Source: Burkholderia pseudomultivorans
GTDB taxonomy: Bacteria; Pseudomonadota; Gammaproteobacteria; Burkholderiales; Burkholderiaceae
Assembly (NCBI RefSeq): GCF_902499075.1
Contig: NZ_CABVPP010000052.1
Coordinates: 1 to 53,877 of the forward strand
Length of the DNA: 53,877 nucleotides
Reading direction: 5' to 3'
The notes under the pieces were generated by a model. The model did no database searches. It was not told where the DNA came from and saw nothing but the letters and a program-made list of their open reading frames with translations. The translations under genes and the position numbers were made by a program. Shown here in pieces: positions 9,010 to 18,776 of this stretch (positions are counted from its first letter, which is position 1; each line of letters starts with the position of its first letter).

Positions 9010-9714
9010 ATGCCCGATCTGTCCGCCTTCCCGATCACGCAAAAATGGCCGGCCCAGCATCCCGACCGTCTCCAGCTCTACTCGCTGCCGACACCGAACG
9101 GCGTCAAGGTGTCGATCATGCTCGAGGAAACCGGCCTGCCGTACGAGCCGCATCTGGTGCGCTTCGACACGAACGACCAGTTGTCGCCGGCGTTCCTGTC
9201 GCTGAACCCGAACAACAAGATTCCGGCGATCATCGATCCGAACGGCCCGGACGGCAAGCCGCTGCCGCTGTTCGAGTCGGGCGCGATCCTGATCTATCTC
9301 GCGGACAAGACCGGCCAGCTGATCCCGAAGGATCTCGCCGGCCGCTACGAGACGATCCAGTGGGTGATGTTCCAGATGGGCGGCATCGGCCCGATGTTCG
9401 GCCAGGTCGGCTTCTTCCACAAGTTCGCGGGCCGCGACTACGAGGACAAGCGTCCGCGCGACCGCTACGTCGCCGAATCGAAACGCCTGCTCGGCGTGCT
9501 CGATGCGCACCTCGCCGGACGCGAGTGGGTGATGGGCGATGCGTACACGATCGCCGATATCGCGATCTTCCCGTGGGTGCGCAACCTCGTCGGTTTCTAT
9601 GAAGCGGGCGACCTCGTCGGCTTCGGCGAATTCCGCCACGTCGCGCGCGCGCTCGATGCATTCGTCGCGCGGCCGGCCGTCGCGCGCGGCTTGAACATTC
9701 CCGCACGCGACTGA
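9010..9714 (+). CDS. Glutathione S-transferase (nu class, YfcG/YghU-like)
   Basis: A 234-residue cytosolic thiol-transferase. The N-terminal thioredoxin-like domain begins LYSLPTPNGVKVSIMLEETGLPYEPHLV, where the T-P-N motif replaces the usual catalytic Tyr/Ser, as in nu-class enzymes. NNKIPAI supplies the cis-proline and FESGAILIYLA binds glutathione. The all-helical C-terminal domain includes GDAYTIADIAIFPWV, the N-capping box of GSTs. Activity as a disulfide-bond reductase with glutathione is expected from the family. It is followed by a strong intrinsic terminator, so it is probably monocistronic. Confidence 0.9.
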   Translation: MPDLSAFPITQKWPAQHPDRLQLYSLPTPNGVKVSIMLEETGLPYEPHLVRFDTNDQLSPAFLSLNPNNKIPAIIDPNGPDGKPLPLFESGAILIYLADKTGQLIPKDLAGRYETIQWVMFQMGGIGPMFGQVGFFHKFAGRDYEDKRPRDRYVAESKRLLGVLDAHLAGREWVMGDAYTIADIAIFPWVRNLVGFYEAGDLVGFGEFRHVARALDAFVARPAVARGLNIPARD

Positions 9715-9751
9715 ATCGCGCCCGCACCCGCTGCGGGCCGCCTGCTTCGAT

Positions 9752-9789
9752 CGACGCCCGCTGCATCGCGTAGCGGGCGTCGTTTTTTT
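9752..9789 (+). terminator. Intrinsic terminator after the GST gene
   Basis: CGACGCCCGCT pairs with AGCGGGCGTCG as a perfect 11-bp stem with a 9-base loop, followed directly by seven T residues (9783-9789). This is the clearest rho-independent terminator in the window. Confidence 0.93.
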
Positions 9790-9824
9790 GGTATCGACGC
9801 TTGCGCGGCGCGCTTGCGGCGTCG

Positions 9825-10337
9825 CTAGTCGCCGTCGTTGCCGTCGGCCATGCGCGCCAGCCCGGCCAGCAGCTTGTCGAGCAGCCGCGCGAGCTGCGCC
9901 TGTTCCGCGGCCGACAGCGCGGCCAGCATCGCGCGCTGGTTGTCGACGTGCGCGACCACCGCTTCGTCGATCAGCGCGCGACCCGCTTCCGTCAGCGCGA
10001 CCAGCGTGCCGCGCCCGTCGGCCGGATTCGGCCGGCGCTCGACCCAGCCGGCCTTCTGCAGCCGGTCGATGCGTGCGGTCATGCCGCCCGACGACATCAT
10101 CAGCGCGTCGTACAGCGCCGTCGGCGTCAGCGCGAACGGCGCGCCGCTGCGGCGCAGCGTCGCCAGCACGTCGAATTCGCCCGGCTGCATCCCGTAGCGC
10201 GCGAACAGCGGATTGAGACGGTCGCGCGCGATCACGAGCGCCGTTTCCTGCAGCCGCCCCATCACCAGCATCGACGACGCGTCGAGATCCGGACGCTCGG
10301 TACGCCATTGCGCGACCGCCTGCGCGGCTCGATCCAT
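9825..10337 (-). CDS. MarR-family transcriptional regulator
   Basis: A 170-residue winged-helix repressor. The DNA-binding core runs from about residue 55: GMQPGEFDVLATLRRSGAPFALTPTALYDALMMSSGGMTARIDRLQKAGWVERRPNPADGRGTLVALTEAG. This contains the recognition helix and the wing DxRG motif of MarR proteins. GAGGAGGG precedes the ATG at 10337, which rules out the longer frame at 10355. It is divergent from an MFS exporter gene, and two copies of an 18-bp palindromic site lie between them, so it probably represses both itself and the exporter until an effector binds. Confidence 0.92.
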   Translation of the reverse strand: MDRAAQAVAQWRTERPDLDASSMLVMGRLQETALVIARDRLNPLFARYGMQPGEFDVLATLRRSGAPFALTPTALYDALMMSSGGMTARIDRLQKAGWVERRPNPADGRGTLVALTEAGRALIDEAVVAHVDNQRAMLAALSAAEQAQLARLLDKLLAGLARMADGNDGD

Positions 10338-10359
10338 TAACCCTCCTCGGCTCACCAGT

Positions 10360-10405
10360 TATCTTGATGTCGAGATAAATCGGCATTTATCTTGATGGCG
10401 AGATA
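10360..10405. promoter_or_regulatory. Twin MarR operators
   Basis: Two near-identical 18-bp imperfect palindromes, TATCTTGATGTCGAGATA (10360-10377) and TATCTTGATGGCGAGATA (10388-10405), are separated by ten bases. Their start points are 28 bp apart. The half-site TATCTyGA is the motif commonly bound by MarR/PecS-type repressors of this subgroup (family knowledge). They occupy the gap between the divergent regulator and MFS genes. Confidence 0.8.
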
Positions 10406-10466
10406 CTTTACCTGAAAACGCGCAGCGTCCACCTGCATGCCGCGCACCGAATTCGAGGGTCTTGCG

Positions 10467-11651
10467 ATGAATCGTTTCAACACGTCCGGATGGCGGCTGG
10501 CCGCCATCGTGCTCGTCGGGCTGAACCTGCGCCCGGCGCTCGCCGCGGTCGGCCCGCTGCTCGACATGATCCAGCGCGCGACCGGCATCGGCGACGGCGC
10601 GGCCAGCCTGCTGACCACGATCCCGATCCTGTTGATGGGGCTCGGCGCGCTGGGCGCGCGGCCGCTGCAGCGCGTCACGGGCATCGCCGGCGGCGTGTGG
10701 CTCGGCGTCGTGCTGATCGGGCTGGCATGCGCGTCGCGCGTCGGCGCGCAGCATCCGTGGCTGTTGCTGGCGAGCGCCTGCTGCGCGGGCATCGGCATTG
10801 CGATGGTGCAGGCGTTGCTGCCGGGCTTCGTGAAAGCGCATTTCGCGACGCGCATTGGCGGCGCGATGGGTGTCTATTCGACGTCGATCATGGGCGGCGC
10901 GGTGCTCGCAAGCGTCGCGGCGCCGCTGGTCGCCGCACGCTGGGGCTGGCTCGCGGCGCTCGCCGGCTGGGCGCTGCCCGCCGCGGTTGCCGCGCTGGCA
11001 TGGCCGCTGGCGAGCCGCGCCGACCGGGTGGCGTCGGTCACGCCGGCCGCCACGACGGCGGTCGATGCGCGCGCGTCGCGCTTGCCGCGTGCGTGGCGGC
11101 TCGCGCTGTTCTTCGGGATCGCGACGGGCGCATACACGCTCGTGCTCGCGTGGCTGCCGCCGTACTACATGCGGCTCGGCTGGTCGCCGACCGCGGCCGG
11201 CAGCCTGCTTGGCGGCGTGACGCTCGCGGAAGTCGCCGCCGGGCTGACGATCTCGGCGACGATCGACCGCGTGCCCGATCGCCGGCCGGCGCTGCATGCG
11301 GCGATCGCGTCGCTGCTGGCCGGGCTGGTGCTGATGCTGGCCGCGCAGGAGAGGCTTGCGCTGCCGGCTGCGCTGCTGCTCGGTGCAGGCATCGGCGCGC
11401 TGTTTCCGCTGTCGCTGATCGTCACGGTCGACCATGCGGCGACGCCGGCCGATGCGGCGTCGCTGACGGGGTTCGTGCAGGGCGTCGGCTATCTGATCGC
11501 GGGACTGTTTCCGTTCGCGGCGGGCATCGTGCGCCAGCATCTCGCGGATCTGACGCCCGCGTGGGTCGCGATGGCCTGTCTGTGCGTCGTGCTGTTCGTG
11601 CTCGCGGCCGGCTTTGCGCCGGGCATGACGCGACGCGTTGCGCGGGCGTAG
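10467..11651 (+). CDS. MFS transporter, CynX/NimT family
   Basis: A 394-residue integral membrane transporter with about 12 helices. The opening WRLAAIVLVGLNLRPALAAVGPLL is the characteristic N-terminus of CynX-like (cyanate/2-nitroimidazole) transporters. RWGWLAALAGWALPA and the ATIDRVPDRRP loop fit the major facilitator pattern. GAGGGT lies eight bases before the ATG at 10467, preferred over the frame start at 10437. Divergence from the MarR gene with shared operators suggests inducible efflux. Substrate unknown. It converges on cobM with only 28 bp between stops. Confidence 0.88.
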   Translation: MNRFNTSGWRLAAIVLVGLNLRPALAAVGPLLDMIQRATGIGDGAASLLTTIPILLMGLGALGARPLQRVTGIAGGVWLGVVLIGLACASRVGAQHPWLLLASACCAGIGIAMVQALLPGFVKAHFATRIGGAMGVYSTSIMGGAVLASVAAPLVAARWGWLAALAGWALPAAVAALAWPLASRADRVASVTPAATTAVDARASRLPRAWRLALFFGIATGAYTLVLAWLPPYYMRLGWSPTAAGSLLGGVTLAEVAAGLTISATIDRVPDRRPALHAAIASLLAGLVLMLAAQERLALPAALLLGAGIGALFPLSLIVTVDHAATPADAASLTGFVQGVGYLIAGLFPFAAGIVRQHLADLTPAWVAMACLCVVLFVLAAGFAPGMTRRVARA

Positions 11652-11679
11652 GGGCCGCGATCAGGCGCCCCGCGCGTGA

Positions 11680-12408
11680 TCACTCCGCACTCGCATACAA
11701 GGTCGAATCCGCAAACCCCTGCGCGTCGAGCACACGCCCGACCAGGATCAGCGCGGTGCGTTCGATCGACGTGTGCCGGACCTTGCCGACGATATCGGCA
11801 AGCGTGCCGACGACGCGTTCCTCGTCGGGCCAGCTCGCGCGATACACGACCGCGACCGGGCAGTCGGGCCCGTAATGCGGCAGCACTTCGTCGACGATTC
11901 TGGCGAGATGCCGCACGCCGAGATGGATCGCAAGCGTCGCGCGATGCGCGGCGAGCGAGCCGAGCGTCTCGCCTTCGGGCATCGTCGTCTTGCCTGCGAA
12001 GCGCGTGAGGATCACCGTCTGCGCGACGCCGGGCAGCGTCAGCTCGCAGCCGAGCGTCGCCGCGCACGCGGCCGCGGCCGTCACGCCCGGCACGATTTCA
12101 TACGGAATCCCGAGCGCCTTCAGCCGGCGGATCTGTTCGCCGATCGCGCCGTACAGCGACGGGTCGCCCGAATGCACGCGCGCGACGTCCTGCCCTTTCG
12201 CATGCGCGGCCGCCAGCAGCGCGACGATCGCGTCGAGATCGAGCTCGGCGGTATTGACGACCTGCTCCGCGCGATGACCGTCGAGCACGGCCGCCGGCAC
12301 CAGCGAGCCCGCATACAGAATCACCGGACACGTGCGCACGAGGCGCTGGCCCTTCACCGTGATCAGCTCCGGGTCGCCGGGACCCGCGCCGATGAAATAC
12401 ACCGTCAT
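11680..12408 (-). CDS. cobM: Precorrin-4 C11-methyltransferase
   Basis: A 242-residue SAM-dependent enzyme that methylates C-11 of precorrin-4 to give precorrin-5 in corrin-ring synthesis. The tetrapyrrole methylase fold starts with the SAM loop MTVYFIGAGPGDPELITVKG. VARVHSGDPSLYGAIGEQ and YEIVPGVTAAAACAATLGCELTLP are the two other conserved blocks and specify the CobM/CbiF branch. Length is normal for the family. GGAG lies nine bases before the ATG. It is the last gene of the leftward cobL-cbiD-cobK-cobM run and 34 bp beyond cobK. Confidence 0.95.
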   Translation of the reverse strand: MTVYFIGAGPGDPELITVKGQRLVRTCPVILYAGSLVPAAVLDGHRAEQVVNTAELDLDAIVALLAAAHAKGQDVARVHSGDPSLYGAIGEQIRRLKALGIPYEIVPGVTAAAACAATLGCELTLPGVAQTVILTRFAGKTTMPEGETLGSLAAHRATLAIHLGVRHLARIVDEVLPHYGPDCPVAVVYRASWPDEERVVGTLADIVGKVRHTSIERTALILVGRVLDAQGFADSTLYASAE

Positions 12409-12442
12409 CGAAAAAACTCCGTCAATGCGTTGGCCGGCCGCG

Positions 12443-13174
12443 TCATGCGCGCGCGGCTGGATCGAGTGCGTCGAGCAGTGCGGCGGCCGAATCGAACGTG
12501 CGATCGGCGTCGGGCAGCAATGGCCGGCGCAGCATCACGACCGGCAGCCGGCGCTCGCGCGCAACCTCGAGCTTCGCCTCGGTCGCCGCACCGCCGCTGT
12601 TCTTGCTGACGACGACGTCGATGCCCGCGAGCGCGAACAGTGCACGTTCGCCGTCGAGCGTGAACGGCCCGCGCGCGGCGACGATCTGCGCGCGCGCGTT
12701 GCCGGGATGCGGATCGAGGCAGCGCACGAGCCAGAACTGGTGCGGCGGAATCGCGTCGAGATGCGCGAGCGGTTCTCGGCCGAGCGTCAACAGCGGCCGC
12801 CGGAACGGCGCGAGCGCGGCCTCGATGCCGGCCCAGTCGTCGACCGTGCGCCAGTCGTCACCGGGTTGCGGCGTCCACGGCGCGCGGCGCAGCGCCCACA
12901 GCGGCACGCCGGCGTCGCGGGCCGCGGCCGCCGCATTCGCGCTGATGCGCGCCGCGTACGGATGCGTCGCGTCGATCACGAGGCCGATGCCGGCATCGCG
13001 CAGATACGCGGCGAGCCCCGCTGCGCCGCCGAAGCCGCCGACGCGCACGTCGCAGCGCAGATCGGCAGGCACCTTGCCGAGGCCCGCGAGACTGTATACA
13101 TGGCCGGCGCCGAGCGCGCGTGCGATCTTCAGCGCGTCGCCGGTGCCGCCGAGCAGCAGGATGCGCATGCTCAT
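12443..13174 (-). CDS. cobK: Precorrin-6A reductase
   Basis: A 243-residue NADPH-dependent reductase that converts precorrin-6A to 6B. The N-terminal glycine loop [17 protein letters not shown], the [16 protein letters not shown] segment and the C-terminal [21 protein letters not shown] are hallmarks of CobK/CbiJ. The ATG at 13174 overlaps the cbiD stop as ATGA, and I prefer it to the ATG two codons later because every link in this operon uses such overlaps. It sits between cbiD and cobM. Confidence 0.94.
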   Translation of the reverse strand: MSMRILLLGGTGDALKIARALGAGHVYSLAGLGKVPADLRCDVRVGGFGGAAGLAAYLRDAGIGLVIDATHPYAARISANAAAAARDAGVPLWALRRAPWTPQPGDDWRTVDDWAGIEAALAPFRRPLLTLGREPLAHLDAIPPHQFWLVRCLDPHPGNARAQIVAARGPFTLDGERALFALAGIDVVVSKNSGGAATEAKLEVARERRLPVVMLRRPLLPDADRTFDSAAALLDALDPAARA

Positions 13175-14262
13175 CGCGCCTCCCCGACGAAACGCCCGTG
13201 ACGGTCGATCGCGAACATCTCGACGGCGACCGATGCCGGCACGATGTCGCGCGCGACGCGCAACGCATGCGCGCAGACGATGTCGCCGAGCGGCACGCCG
13301 TCGGCCTGGGCGAATTTCAGCGCTTCCTGGCTCGTGTTCGCGGCGCGCATCGCGTTCTGCAGCGCATCGCTCGCGCCGGCTTCGGCCGCCCATTGCGCGA
13401 GCAGCGGCAGGTCGATGCTCGAATGACGGCTGTGCAGGTCGAGATGCCCGGCCGCGAGCTTGCTGAGCTTGCCGAAGCCGCCACACATCGACAGCCGCGC
13501 GACCGGCGCGCGTCGCAGATGCTTCAGTACCGCGCCCGCGAAATCGCCCATCTCGATCAGCGCCATGTCGGGCAGCCCGTAGTGCGCGCGCATCGCGTCC
13601 TCGCTCGCGTTGCCGGTGCAGGCGGCGACGTGCGTGATGCCGTTGGCGCGCGCGACGTCGATGCCCTGGTGGATCGACGCGATATACGCCGAACAGGAGA
13701 ACGGCCGCACGATGCCGGTCGTGCCGAGGATCGACAGCCCGCCGACGATGCCCAGGCGCGGGTTCATCGTCTTCAGCGCGAGCGCCTCGCCGCCCTCGAC
13801 GCCGATCGTCACGTCGAAGCCGCCCGCGTAACCGTGCTCGGCCGCAAGCGCATCGAGGTGCGTCGCGATCATCTGGCGCGGCACCGGATTGATCGCCGGC
13901 TCGCCGACCGGCAGCGTGAGCCCGGCGCGCGTGACCGTGCCGACGCCCGGCCCCGCGTGAAAGCACACGCCCGGCGGCGTCGTGAGCGCGACGCGCGCGA
14001 AGATCAGCGCGCCGTGCGTGACGTCGGGATCGTCGCCGGCGTCCTTCAGCGTGCCGGCCTCCGCGCCGTCGGCCGTGGCGCGGCAGAATTCGAGGCGCAT
14101 CATCACGCGCTGTCCTTTCGGCAGCACGATCTCGACCGCGTCGTCCGCGCGGCCCGCGAGCAGCAGGCGCGTGGCGGCGAGCGACGTCGCGGTCGCGCAG
14201 CTGCCGGTCGTGTAGCCGAAGCGCAGCGGCGCAGGCTGTTCGGGGGTCTCGTCGCGCATCAT
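13171..14262 (-). CDS. cbiD: Precorrin-5B C1-methyltransferase
   Basis: A 363-residue enzyme that methylates C-1 and expels the two-carbon fragment during ring contraction chemistry. It is recognised by [17 protein letters not shown] near the N-terminus, [28 protein letters not shown] in the middle, and [26 protein letters not shown] toward the end. CbiD belongs historically to the anaerobic route. Here it accompanies CobG and the late chelatase CobN, so it most likely replaces CobF of the aerobic pathway, as known in Pseudomonas. The first of two tandem ATG codons (14262) overlaps the cobL stop as ATGA. Confidence 0.95.
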   Translation of the reverse strand: MMRDETPEQPAPLRFGYTTGSCATATSLAATRLLLAGRADDAVEIVLPKGQRVMMRLEFCRATADGAEAGTLKDAGDDPDVTHGALIFARVALTTPPGVCFHAGPGVGTVTRAGLTLPVGEPAINPVPRQMIATHLDALAAEHGYAGGFDVTIGVEGGEALALKTMNPRLGIVGGLSILGTTGIVRPFSCSAYIASIHQGIDVARANGITHVAACTGNASEDAMRAHYGLPDMALIEMGDFAGAVLKHLRRAPVARLSMCGGFGKLSKLAAGHLDLHSRHSSIDLPLLAQWAAEAGASDALQNAMRAANTSQEALKFAQADGVPLGDIVCAHALRVARDIVPASVAVEMFAIDRHGRFVGEAR

Positions 14263-15488
14263 GTCGGCGCCGGCGCGTCGGCCGCGTCGGGCTTGCGTAC
14301 GTCGTACAGCGTGACGGGCAGCGCCTGCCGCCACGTATCGAAGCGGCCGAGCGGTTCGGCGTGTGCGAGCGACACGCGCGTGAGCGTGCCGCCCTGCGCG
14401 TCGCGCCACGCGGCGAGCGCGACTTCGCCCTGCAGCGTGACCGCGTTCGCGACGAGCCGGCCGCCCGGTTTCAGCGCCGCCCAGCACGCGTCGAGCACAC
14501 CGGGCGCCGTTGCGCCGCCGCCGATGAAGATCGCGTCCGGCGCCGCGAGCCCCGCGAGCGCATCGGGCGCGCGGCCGGCGACGAGCTGCAGGCCCGGCAC
14601 GCCGAGCGCATCGCGGTTGTGTTCGATGAAGCGCTGTCGCTCCGCATGCGCTTCGATCGCGATCGCATGGCACGACGGATGCGCGCGCATCCATTCGATG
14701 CCGATCGATCCACTGCCGGCACCGACGTCCCACAGCAGTTCGCCGGGCACCGGCGCGAGACGCGCGAGCGTCAGCGCGCGCATGTCGCGCTTGGTCAGCT
14801 GGCCGTCGTGGCGATAGGCGTCGTCGGGCAGGCCGGGCGTGAGCGCGCGGCGCGGCGCGTCGGGGCCGGCCATGCAGTCGAGCGCGACGAGGTTCAGCGC
14901 GGCCGTCTCGTCGACGGCCCAGTCCTGCGCGAGCCCGTCGAGACGCCGCTCGAGCGGGCCGCCGAGATGCTCGAACACGGTGATCCGCGTCGGCCCGAAG
15001 CCGCGTGCGGCGAGTTCCGCCGCGACCGCGGCCGGCGTGCGGCCGTCGGCGCTCAGCACGAACAGGCGCCGTCCCGGCAGCAGGTGGCGCGCGAGCGTCG
15101 CGAGCGGACGGCCGACCAGCGATACCGCACCGACCTCCTGCAACGCCCAGCCGAGGCGCGCGGCCGCGAGCGACAGCGACGACGGCGCGGGCAGCACGCG
15201 CCATTCGTCGGCGTCAAGCTGGCGCGCCAGCGTCGCGCCGACGCCGAACAGCATCGGGTCGCCGCTTGCAAGCACGCAAACGGGCGTGCCGCGGCGCGCG
15301 AGCACGCCCGACAGGTCGAACGGCGACGGCCACGCTTCGCGCGCGGCCGAAAGTCGCGACGGCAGCATGTCGAGATGCCGTTTCGCGCCGACGACGAGCG
15401 TCGCGTCGAGCAGCGCGCGGCGTGCGGCACGGCCGAGCCCCGCGAAGCCGTCGTCGCCGATGCCCACCACCGTCAGCCATGCCGTCAT
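14259..15488 (-). CDS. cobL: Precorrin-6B C5,C15-methyltransferase/decarboxylase
   Basis: A 409-residue two-domain SAM enzyme. The N-terminal half (about 1-205) is a tetrapyrrole methylase ([37 protein letters not shown]) for C-5. The C-terminal half is a class I methyltransferase of the CbiT type ([44 protein letters not shown]) for C-15 methylation and C-12 decarboxylation. Both halves look intact. The gene starts the leftward operon and diverges from the riboswitch-controlled cobG operon. AAGGGG and GGAAAGG precede the ATG. No B12 riboswitch is visible in the leftward orientation. Confidence 0.95.
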   Translation of the reverse strand: MTAWLTVVGIGDDGFAGLGRAARRALLDATLVVGAKRHLDMLPSRLSAAREAWPSPFDLSGVLARRGTPVCVLASGDPMLFGVGATLARQLDADEWRVLPAPSSLSLAAARLGWALQEVGAVSLVGRPLATLARHLLPGRRLFVLSADGRTPAAVAAELAARGFGPTRITVFEHLGGPLERRLDGLAQDWAVDETAALNLVALDCMAGPDAPRRALTPGLPDDAYRHDGQLTKRDMRALTLARLAPVPGELLWDVGAGSGSIGIEWMRAHPSCHAIAIEAHAERQRFIEHNRDALGVPGLQLVAGRAPDALAGLAAPDAIFIGGGATAPGVLDACWAALKPGGRLVANAVTLQGEVALAAWRDAQGGTLTRVSLAHAEPLGRFDTWRQALPVTLYDVRKPDAADAPAPT

Positions 15489-15789
15489 GCACCTTTCCCC
15501 TTCGTTCGTCCCGTTGCCGCCCGCATACTCCGCGTACCGGCCCGCATCGCAAAAAACGGGATAGTACCGTGTTCCACTCCGCGTTTCACTGGCAGGCAGG
15601 ACGGCGCTTGCGCATGCCGGCGATTCAGCGCGCGGTCGATTCGGCTGATGAAACAGCCGCGACGAGCGCACGGCGTGCGCTGCCCGACGACGGAACGACA
15701 GCTTCGGCACGGTGGCGCTGCCGCCCATGTGCCGCCGCACGGTTTTCGGGTCGCGAGCCGCCCGCGAAATCGGGTATCCTACGCGCGTT
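15489..15789. other. Divergent promoter region between cobL and the cobG riboswitch
   Basis: About 300 bp without a supported gene. It must contain the leftward cobL promoter and the rightward promoter of the riboswitch leader. I could not assign convincing -35/-10 pairs. Confidence 0.4.
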
Positions 15790-15960
15790 CGTTCGCCGGT
15801 GCCCTTCGGGGCCGAAGAGGGAACACAGGGCGCGCATCGCGCTGCTGTGGCTGCCCCCGCAACTGTAGACAGCGAGCCGTTCTCCCCCTCACGCCACTGG
15901 TTTCACCGGGAAGGCCGGGAGCCGGCGCCGACCTGTCAGCCAGGAGACCTGCCGGCCAGA
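15790..15960 (+). ncRNA. Cobalamin riboswitch upstream of cobG
   Basis: The conserved B12-box elements occur in order: GGTGCCC with GGGAA (about 15798-15833), GCTGCCCCCGCAACTGTA (B12 core, about 15850-15867), CAGCGAGCC, CCACTG, GGGAAGGC, and GACCTGTCAGCCAGGAGACC with GCCGGC closing the fold (to about 15956). This is the adenosylcobalamin aptamer. It should shut off cobG-cobH-cobI-cobJ when the cofactor is plentiful. About 80 bases separate it from the cobG start, and no T-tract terminator is seen, which favours control at translation initiation. Confidence 0.95.
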
Positions 15961-16037
15961 AAGTGCGTGCGTGCCAGCCGGCATCGGGCGGGGTGTACCG
16001 ATGCGTTGGCCGCGGCGCGACACTGTCCCGGTGCCTC

Positions 16038-17426
16038 TTGAGTTCCGCCCCCGTTTCCGTTTCCGCATCGCCCGTCGTGCGCCCGTCGGCCTGTCCGGGG
16101 CTCGTGCGCGTGGTCGCGGCCGCCGACGGCGGACTGTGCCGGATCAAGCTGCCGGGCGGCCGGCTTCGCGCATCACAGGCCCGCGCAATCGCCGACGCCG
16201 CGCGCGCGTACGGCTCCGGTGCGATCGACGCGACCAATCGCGCGAATCTGCAGTTGCGCGGCATTCGCGACGACGTGTCCGCGGCGCTGACCCGTGCACT
16301 GCTCGACGCCGGGCTCGGCCCGCAGGTCGACGCCGACGATGCGGCTGCGCTCGCCGCCAGCGACGACGCGCGCAACCTGATGCTCAGCCCGCTCGCCGGA
16401 CACGATCCGGCCGCATGGCTCGACAGCCGCGCGCTCGCGGCACCGCTGTTGCGGATGCTCGCGAACGAGCCGCGGCGCGGCGAACTGTCGCCGAAATTCT
16501 CGATCCAGCTCGACGGCGGCGAATCGGTCGCGGCGCTCGATCATCCGCACGATATCTGGCTCGCCGCGTGGCGTCGCGCGGACGGCGACGTGCGCATCGC
16601 GGCCGGGCTCGCCGGATGCCCGCCGGTCGCGCAGCGCGACGCGCCCGCGTCGATCGATGTGTCGCCCGAGCAGACCGTCCCGCTCGTGCGCGCGCTGCTG
16701 CTCGCCTTCCTCGATCTCGCGCCGGCCGACGTCACGCGCATGCGCGCGCTGCTGGCGACCTGCGGCGAAGCCGCGCTGCTCGAACGCGCGCGGCGCTACC
16801 TGCCGTTTCCGCTGGTCGCCGATCCGGCGCTGGCCGGCTGGCGTCGCCCGCCCTCCGATGCCGCGCTGCGCTTCGGCGCGCGCGCGTCGCTCGACGCAGG
16901 CCGCTGCAGCGTCGGCGCGCAGTTCGCGCTCGGACGGCTCGACGCGGCGCAACTCGACCGGCTCGCCGCCTGCGCCGAAGCCAACGGCGACGGCACGCTG
17001 TCGATGACGCCGTGGCAAGGCGTGTTCGTCCACGGCGTCGCAGCGGCACGCGCGCCGGCCGTGCTCGACGAATTCGCCGCGCTCGGCCTCGTGTGCGCGC
17101 CGTCCGATCCGCTGGCGACGCTGGTCGCCTGCACCGGCAGCACGGGCTGCGCGAAGGCGCGCGCCGATACCAAACGCGACGCGCTCGCGCTGGCCGCCCG
17201 CATCGGCTGGCCGATCGACGCGCACCTGAGCGGCTGCGAGCGCCACTGCGCGCTGCCGCATCCGGCGACGCACACGCTCGTCGCGGTCGCGCCCGCGCAT
17301 TACGACTTGTACCGGCGCGATGCCACCGCGGGGCGCGGCGCCCCGCTGGCGCGCCATCTGACGATTGACCAGGCCGCGGCGGCACTGACGCGCGCGCGGC
17401 CCAGCCAGGACACCACCGATGCTTGA
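16038..17426 (+). CDS. cobG: Precorrin-3B synthase (oxygen-dependent branch)
   Basis: A roughly 462-residue sirohaem/[4Fe-4S] enzyme related to nitrite and sulfite reductases. It hydroxylates precorrin-3A, the step that marks the aerobic pathway. The N-terminal nitrite-reductase half-domain includes CRIKLPGGRLRASQA and ATNRANLQLRGI. The cluster cysteines lie in ACTGSTGCAKA and SGCERHCALPHP. There is no ATG near the start of homology. TTG at 16038 is used here, with GTG at 16077 as the alternative, and neither has an obvious ribosome site, so the true start is open. The last eight bases overlap cobH. Confidence 0.88.
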   Translation: MSSAPVSVSASPVVRPSACPGLVRVVAAADGGLCRIKLPGGRLRASQARAIADAARAYGSGAIDATNRANLQLRGIRDDVSAALTRALLDAGLGPQVDADDAAALAASDDARNLMLSPLAGHDPAAWLDSRALAAPLLRMLANEPRRGELSPKFSIQLDGGESVAALDHPHDIWLAAWRRADGDVRIAAGLAGCPPVAQRDAPASIDVSPEQTVPLVRALLLAFLDLAPADVTRMRALLATCGEAALLERARRYLPFPLVADPALAGWRRPPSDAALRFGARASLDAGRCSVGAQFALGRLDAAQLDRLAACAEANGDGTLSMTPWQGVFVHGVAAARAPAVLDEFAALGLVCAPSDPLATLVACTGSTGCAKARADTKRDALALAARIGWPIDAHLSGCERHCALPHPATHTLVAVAPAHYDLYRRDATAGRGAPLARHLTIDQAAAALTRARPSQDTTDA

Positions 17427-18045
17427 CTATATTCGCGACGGGCAGGAAATCTACCGCCAGTCGTTCGCGACGATCCGCGCCGAAGCCGACCTGTCGCGGA
17501 TCCCGCCCGATCTCGAGAAACTCGCGGTGCGCGTGATTCACGCGTGCGGCATGGTCGACGTCGTCTACGACCTGCGCTTCTCGGCCGGCGCCGGCACGCT
17601 GGGCCGAGAAGCACTCGCGGCCGGCGCGCCGATCCTGTGCGACGCGAAGATGGTCGCGGAAGGCATCACGCGCACGCGCCTGCCGGCCGGCAACCGCGTG
17701 CTCTGCACGCTCAACGAGCCCGAGGTGCCCGATCTCGCGCGCCACCTCGGCAACACGCGGTCGGCCGCCGCGCTCGAGCTGTGGCGCCCGCACCTCGCGG
17801 GCAGCGTCGTCGTGATCGGCAACGCGCCGACCGCGCTGTTCCATCTGCTCGACATGATCGACGCCGGCGCGCCGCGCCCCGCGCTGATCCTCGGTTTCCC
17901 GGTCGGCTTCATCGGCGCGGCCGAATCGAAGGCGCTGCTCGACCAGGACAGCCGCGGCGTGCCGTATGTCGCGCTGCTCGGCCGGCGCGGCGGCAGTGCG
18001 ATGGCCGCCGCCGCGGTCAACGCGCTCGCGACGGAGGCCGAATGA
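17419..18045 (+). CDS. cobH: Precorrin-8X methylmutase
   Basis: A 208-residue isomerase that moves the C-11 methyl to C-12, converting precorrin-8X to hydrogenobyrinate. The N-terminus [21 protein letters not shown] and the active-site block [14 protein letters not shown], with the catalytic His about position 43, identify CobH/Cbi[15 protein letters not shown] and [12 protein letters not shown] are further family blocks. The ATG lies inside the end of cobG, and the stop overlaps the cobI start as ATGA, so translation is coupled on both sides. Confidence 0.96.
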   Translation: MLDYIRDGQEIYRQSFATIRAEADLSRIPPDLEKLAVRVIHACGMVDVVYDLRFSAGAGTLGREALAAGAPILCDAKMVAEGITRTRLPAGNRVLCTLNEPEVPDLARHLGNTRSAAALELWRPHLAGSVVVIGNAPTALFHLLDMIDAGAPRPALILGFPVGFIGAAESKALLDQDSRGVPYVALLGRRGGSAMAAAAVNALATEAE

Positions 18046-18776
18046 CGGCCGCGCGCGGACGCCTGTTCGGGATCGGCGTCGGCCCCGGCGACCCCGAGTT
18101 GATGACGCTGAAGGCGGTGCGCATGCTGCAGGCCGCGCCGGTGGTCGCGTATTTCGTCGCGAAGGGCAAGAAAGGCAATGCGTACGGCATCGTCGAGGCG
18201 CACCTGCACGACGCGCAGCTGCAATTGCCGCTCGTCTATCCGGTGACGACCGAGGCGCTGCCGCCGCCGCTCTGCTACGAAAACGTGATCGCCGATTTCT
18301 ACGACACGGCGGCCGAGATCGTCGCGTCGCACCTCGACGCGGGGCGCGACGTCGCGGTGATCTGCGAAGGCGATCCGTTCTTCTACGGGTCGTACATGTA
18401 TCTGCACGACCGCCTCGCGCCGCGCTACGACACCGAGGTGGTGCCGGGCGTGTGCGCGATGCTCGGCGGCACGGCCGTGCTCGGCCAGCCGCTCGTCTAT
18501 CGCAACCAGAGCCTGTCGGTGCTGTCCGGCGTGCTGCCGGAGCACGAACTGCGCACGCGTCTCGCGCAGGCCGACGCGGCCGTCGTGATGAAGCTCGGCC
18601 GCAACTTCGACAAGGTGCGGCGCGTGCTCGACGAGCTGGGCCTCGCCGCACGCGCACGGTACGTCGAGCGCGCGACGATGGCGAACCAGCGCATCGTGCC
18701 GCTCGACGAAGTCGATCCGATGGCGTCGCCGTATTTCTCGCTGCTGGTCGTGCCGGGGGAAAAATGGCAAGGATGA
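18042..18776 (+). CDS. cobI: Precorrin-2 C20-methyltransferase
   Basis: A 244-residue SAM-dependent tetrapyrrole methylase acting on C-20 of precorrin-2. [24 protein letters not shown] is the SAM loop, [22 protein letters not shown] is the second motif, and [20 protein letters not shown] the third. These particular variants are those of CobI/CbiL. It is linked by ATGA overlaps to cobH before it and cobJ after it. Confidence 0.95.
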   Translation: MTAARGRLFGIGVGPGDPELMTLKAVRMLQAAPVVAYFVAKGKKGNAYGIVEAHLHDAQLQLPLVYPVTTEALPPPLCYENVIADFYDTAAEIVASHLDAGRDVAVICEGDPFFYGSYMYLHDRLAPRYDTEVVPGVCAMLGGTAVLGQPLVYRNQSLSVLSGVLPEHELRTRLAQADAAVVMKLGRNFDKVRRVLDELGLAARARYVERATMANQRIVPLDEVDPMASPYFSLLVVPGEKWQG

